Of a stretch of 7,723 bases of DNA, positions 5,497 to 7,723 are shown one piece after another. The position numbers and the translations under genes are program-made. Position 1 is the first letter of the stretch. The number at the start of each line of letters is the position of its first letter. This stretch comes from Acidobacteriota bacterium (GTDB taxonomy: Bacteria > Acidobacteriota > Terriglobia > Terriglobales > Acidobacteriaceae): contig JAJYBT010000089.1 in assembly GCA_021778875.1 (NCBI GenBank), positions 1 through 7,723 on the forward strand. The letters run 5' to 3'. The notes below the pieces were generated by a model. That model saw only the letters and a program-made list of their open reading frames with translations, was not told where the DNA came from and did not search any database.

Positions 5497-6537
5497 ATGA
5501 TGGCCGCCGCATCCCCAACGACGTCGTCTTCCGCAGCACCCGCCACGCGGCTCACAGACAGCCACGGCCGTGTCATCCACGACCTTCGCGTCTCCATCAC
5601 AGACCGCTGCAACTACAAGTGCGTCTACTGCCGCACCGGCGAGCTCGGCGCGCAGTACGCCGAACTCGGCATCGGCGAGTACCTCCGCATCATCCGCCTC
5701 TTCGTCGGCCTCGGCATTGAGAAGGTCCGCCTCACCGGCGGCGAGCCCCTGCTGCGCCACGGCCTGCTCGAACTGCTGCAGGAGCTGGCCCGCATGCGCA
5801 CCCTGGCCGGCGAGCCTCTCGACCTGGCCCTCACCACCAACGGCCATCTGCTTGAGTCCATGGCCCCGCAGCTCAAGGCCGCGGGTCTCAACCGCATCAC
5901 CGTCAGCATGGACGCCGTGGACGAGCCCACCTTCGAGCGCATCACCCGCATTCCCGGTAGCTTCCAGACCGTGCTCGCCGGCATCCGCGCCGCGCGCGAC
6001 GCCGGTCTCACTCCGCTCAAGGTCAACTGCGTGCTCCTGCGCGGCTTCAACGACGGCGAAATCGAGGGCTTTGCCCACTTCGCCCGCCGGGAAAACGTGG
6101 TCGTCCGCTTCATCGAGTTCATGCCCCTTGAGGAAGGCCGCCTCTGGACGCCTCAGATCGTCGTGCCCCTCCAGGAGATCGTCGAGCGCATCCAGCGCGT
6201 ACTGCCGCTCACGTCGCTGCCTCCGCGTGAGGCCAGCGAAACCGCCCGCCGCTACACCTTCGCAGATGGCGTCGGCGAAATCGGCATCATCGCGCCCGTG
6301 TCGCAGGCCTTCTGCGGAGCCTGCAGCCGTGTCCGCCTCACCTCCGACGGCAAGATCCGCACCTGCCTCTTCTCGCAGACCGAGCACGACCTCTACGGCC
6401 GCATGCGCGCCGGACAAAGCGACGCCGAGCTCTCCGCCTTCATCGCCGGCACCGTGCAGGGCAAGGAGGCGCGCCATCACATCGGCGAGCCGGGCTTCCT
6501 CAAACCCTCCCGCTCCATGGTGCACATCGGCGGCTAA
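5497..6537 (+). CDS. moaA: GTP 3',8-cyclase MoaA (molybdenum cofactor biosynthesis)
   Basis: This is the radical S-adenosylmethionine enzyme that, with MoaC, converts GTP to cyclic pyranopterin monophosphate, the first step of molybdenum cofactor synthesis. The N-terminal 4Fe-4S motif CNYKCVYC places cysteines at 38, 42 and 45 (CX3CX2C), and the GGEP motif that helps bind S-adenosylmethionine is at 81-84. The C-terminal, GTP-binding cluster is supplied by cysteines 273, 276 and 290 (CX2CX13C). The chain ends in the conserved Gly-Gly (345-346) needed for activity in MoaA. At 346 aa it is slightly longer than typical (325-340) because of an Ala/Ser/Thr-rich N-terminal tail. ATG at 5497 or 5500 follows AGGTG; an ATG at 5455 in the same frame would add 14 residues and lacks a ribosome binding site. 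No other moa or moe genes lie in the window. All catalytic residues appear intact. Confidence 0.95.
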   Translation: MMAAASPTTSSSAAPATRLTDSHGRVIHDLRVSITDRCNYKCVYCRTGELGAQYAELGIGEYLRIIRLFVGLGIEKVRLTGGEPLLRHGLLELLQELARMRTLAGEPLDLALTTNGHLLESMAPQLKAAGLNRITVSMDAVDEPTFERITRIPGSFQTVLAGIRAARDAGLTPLKVNCVLLRGFNDGEIEGFAHFARRENVVVRFIEFMPLEEGRLWTPQIVVPLQEIVERIQRVLPLTSLPPREASETARRYTFADGVGEIGIIAPVSQAFCGACSRVRLTSDGKIRTCLFSQTEHDLYGRMRAGQSDAELSAFIAGTVQGKEARHHIGEPGFLKPSRSMVHIGG

Positions 6538-6767
6538 AGCATCCCCCGGCCTGCGCTTACATCCTTCGCGCCGCACCGCGCTCCGGCAAAATCCACAGGC
6601 CGCCGCTCCAGCAGGAAACGGAAACGCCGTCTCCGCTTCGCCTTGCGAAACGTTCTCGCGCAGGGGTCGCAACCTGCAACATTTGCGGCCCCTTTGCGCC
6701 GCAAGCGGTTCCCCGCCTGTGAAACAATGGCTTTTCAGCCGCATTTCCCCGCTGGAACGGCACATCC
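6538..6767. other. Intergenic region between moaA and the GGDEF gene
   Basis: This 230-bp gap holds no convincing gene. It contains an inverted repeat TTGCGG/CCGCAA (6683-6688 with 6699-6704) and a partial palindrome around AACGTT (6645-6659). I see neither a terminator for moaA nor a promoter meeting consensus for the downstream gene, although one of the two is expected here. Confidence 0.4.
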
Positions 6768-7723
6768 ATGGCGCCTCAGGACGAAAACCGCATCCCGATT
6801 GACGATCTGCTGGTCTTTCACCAGCTGGCCCGCTCGCTCACGTCGAGCTTCGATCTGGACGCCATCCTGCGCACCATCCTCGAGCACATGGAGCGCTTCA
6901 TCCAGGCGGACATGTGGACGCTCCTCATGCTCGAAGAGTCCACCCAGGAGCTCTACTACGCCATCGCCGCCGGCGGAGAAGAAGCCGCCCTGCGCGATCT
7001 GCGCGTCAAGGTGGGCGAGGGCGTGGCCGGCTGGGTGGTCCAGCACGGCGAAACCCTCATCGTGCCGGAGGCCGACAAGGATCCCCGACTCCGCCAGGCA
7101 TCCCCCGAGCAGCTCCGCAAGGTCCGCAGCGTCATCGCCATGCCCCTGCGCGGACGCAAAGGCGTCCAGGGCGTCATTGAGATTCTCAATCCCCGCGCCG
7201 CGCAGCTCACCGACTACACCATCGCCTTCCTGCACATCCTCGCCGACCACGCCGCCATCGCGCTTGAAAACGCCCGCGACGTCGCCCGCATTCAGCAGCT
7301 CACCATCACCGACGACACCACCGGCCTCTACAACGTGCGCCATCTCTACGAGGTGCTCCGGTGTGAGCTGGAGCGCGGCGCGCAGCAGAACCAGCCGGCC
7401 AGCATCGCCTTCCTCGACCTTGACCGCTTCAAGCTCGTCAATGACATGCACGGCCATCTCATCGGCAGCGAGCTGCTGGCCCGCGTCGGCACACGCCTCC
7501 GCGAGCTGAGCCGCCAGCAGGACCTGTGCTTCCGTTACGGAGGCGATGAGTTTGTTGTGCTGATGCCGCAGACCAGCGCGGACGAGGCGCGCGCCCACGC
7601 CGTCCGCCTGCACGTCGCCCTGCTCGATACGCGCTTCCGCATGAAGAACGGGCTGGTGCTCACCGTCAGCGCCAGTGTCGGCCTGGCCACCTATCCCGCT
7701 GACGGAGACACCATCCACTCCAT
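6768..7723 (+). CDS. GAF-GGDEF diguanylate cyclase (C-terminus beyond the window)
   Basis: This signalling enzyme is predicted to make cyclic di-GMP from two GTP in response to a ligand sensed by its GAF domain. From ATG at 6768, 318 residues are visible without a stop. The GAF domain covers about 20-168; its core includes KVGEGVAGWVVQHGE and VIAMPLRGRKGVQGVIEILN. A short helical linker leads to the GGDEF domain from about 178. That domain has FLDLDRFKLVNDMHGH (metal and substrate residues Asp217 and Asn225), the catalytic RYGGDEFVVLMP with GGDEF at 258-262, and the inhibitory site RxxD (Arg249-Asp252), so product feedback is likely. There is no transmembrane segment; the visible part is cytosolic. 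Oddities: the usual DxLTGLxNRR reads DDTTGLYNVR, and the Asp after Gly in GHxxGD is Ser234. The ribosome binding site is weak (GGAACGG, 6753-6759). An additional C-terminal domain cannot be excluded. Confidence 0.92.
   Translation, partial: MAPQDENRIPIDDLLVFHQLARSLTSSFDLDAILRTILEHMERFIQADMWTLLMLEESTQELYYAIAAGGEEAALRDLRVKVGEGVAGWVVQHGETLIVPEADKDPRLRQASPEQLRKVRSVIAMPLRGRKGVQGVIEILNPRAAQLTDYTIAFLHILADHAAIALENARDVARIQQLTITDDTTGLYNVRHLYEVLRCELERGAQQNQPASIAFLDLDRFKLVNDMHGHLIGSELLARVGTRLRELSRQQDLCFRYGGDEFVVLMPQTSADEARAHAVRLHVALLDTRFRMKNGLVLTVSASVGLATYPADGDTIHS

Noticed and set aside
5488..6765. Long leftward open frame of 425 codons
   Set aside because: It is the antisense shadow of moaA, whose catalytic motifs identify the real frame.
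6643..7509. Rightward open frame of 288 codons over the GGDEF gene
   Set aside because: It is frame-shifted relative to the GAF-GGDEF frame and gives a Ser/Pro/Ala-rich product with no motifs. The frame from 6768 contains intact GAF and GGDEF domains.

Overview
The window is high-GC bacterial chromosome with short intergenic gaps and a strong preference for C or G at third codon positions. The first 117 bases are the reverse complement of a 16S rRNA 5' end. The signature after the universal start (a helix-6 stretch reading GAACGAGAAAGTGGAGC, then AGTAAAGTGGCGCACGGGTG) resembles Acidobacteriota, probably the Terriglobia/Acidobacteriaceae. That placement comes from memory of family signatures and was not searched.

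Layout. Positions 1-913 are the start of a leftward rRNA operon and its long non-coding control region. This holds a convincing sigma70-type promoter with an A-rich UP-like element, a structured leader with a boxA-like antitermination site, and further upstream a duplicated 48-bp module whose copies carry promoter-like hexamers in register. A leftward MarC-family membrane protein gene lies behind the operon. Divergent from it, reading rightward, are a TrmJ-type tRNA 2'-O-methyltransferase and an ArsB-type anion permease. Next comes a divergent pair of small genes (a 56-aa basic protein leftward and a 92-aa zinc-ribbon-like protein rightward). A 92-aa two-helix membrane protein follows, closed by a textbook intrinsic terminator, then a 156-aa single-helix membrane protein, the molybdenum cofactor enzyme MoaA, and a GAF-GGDEF diguanylate cyclase that runs off the right edge.

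How the genes relate. rRNA transcription and trmJ both serve translation. Otherwise the neighbours look like independent single-gene units rather than one pathway: arsB has no visible arsR or arsC, and moaA has no other moa genes beside it. I see no CRISPR array, transposase, integrase, phage gene or defence system. The parts that merit a second look are the duplicated promoter-like module and second boxA-like site upstream of the rRNA operon, and the small uncharacterised proteins.
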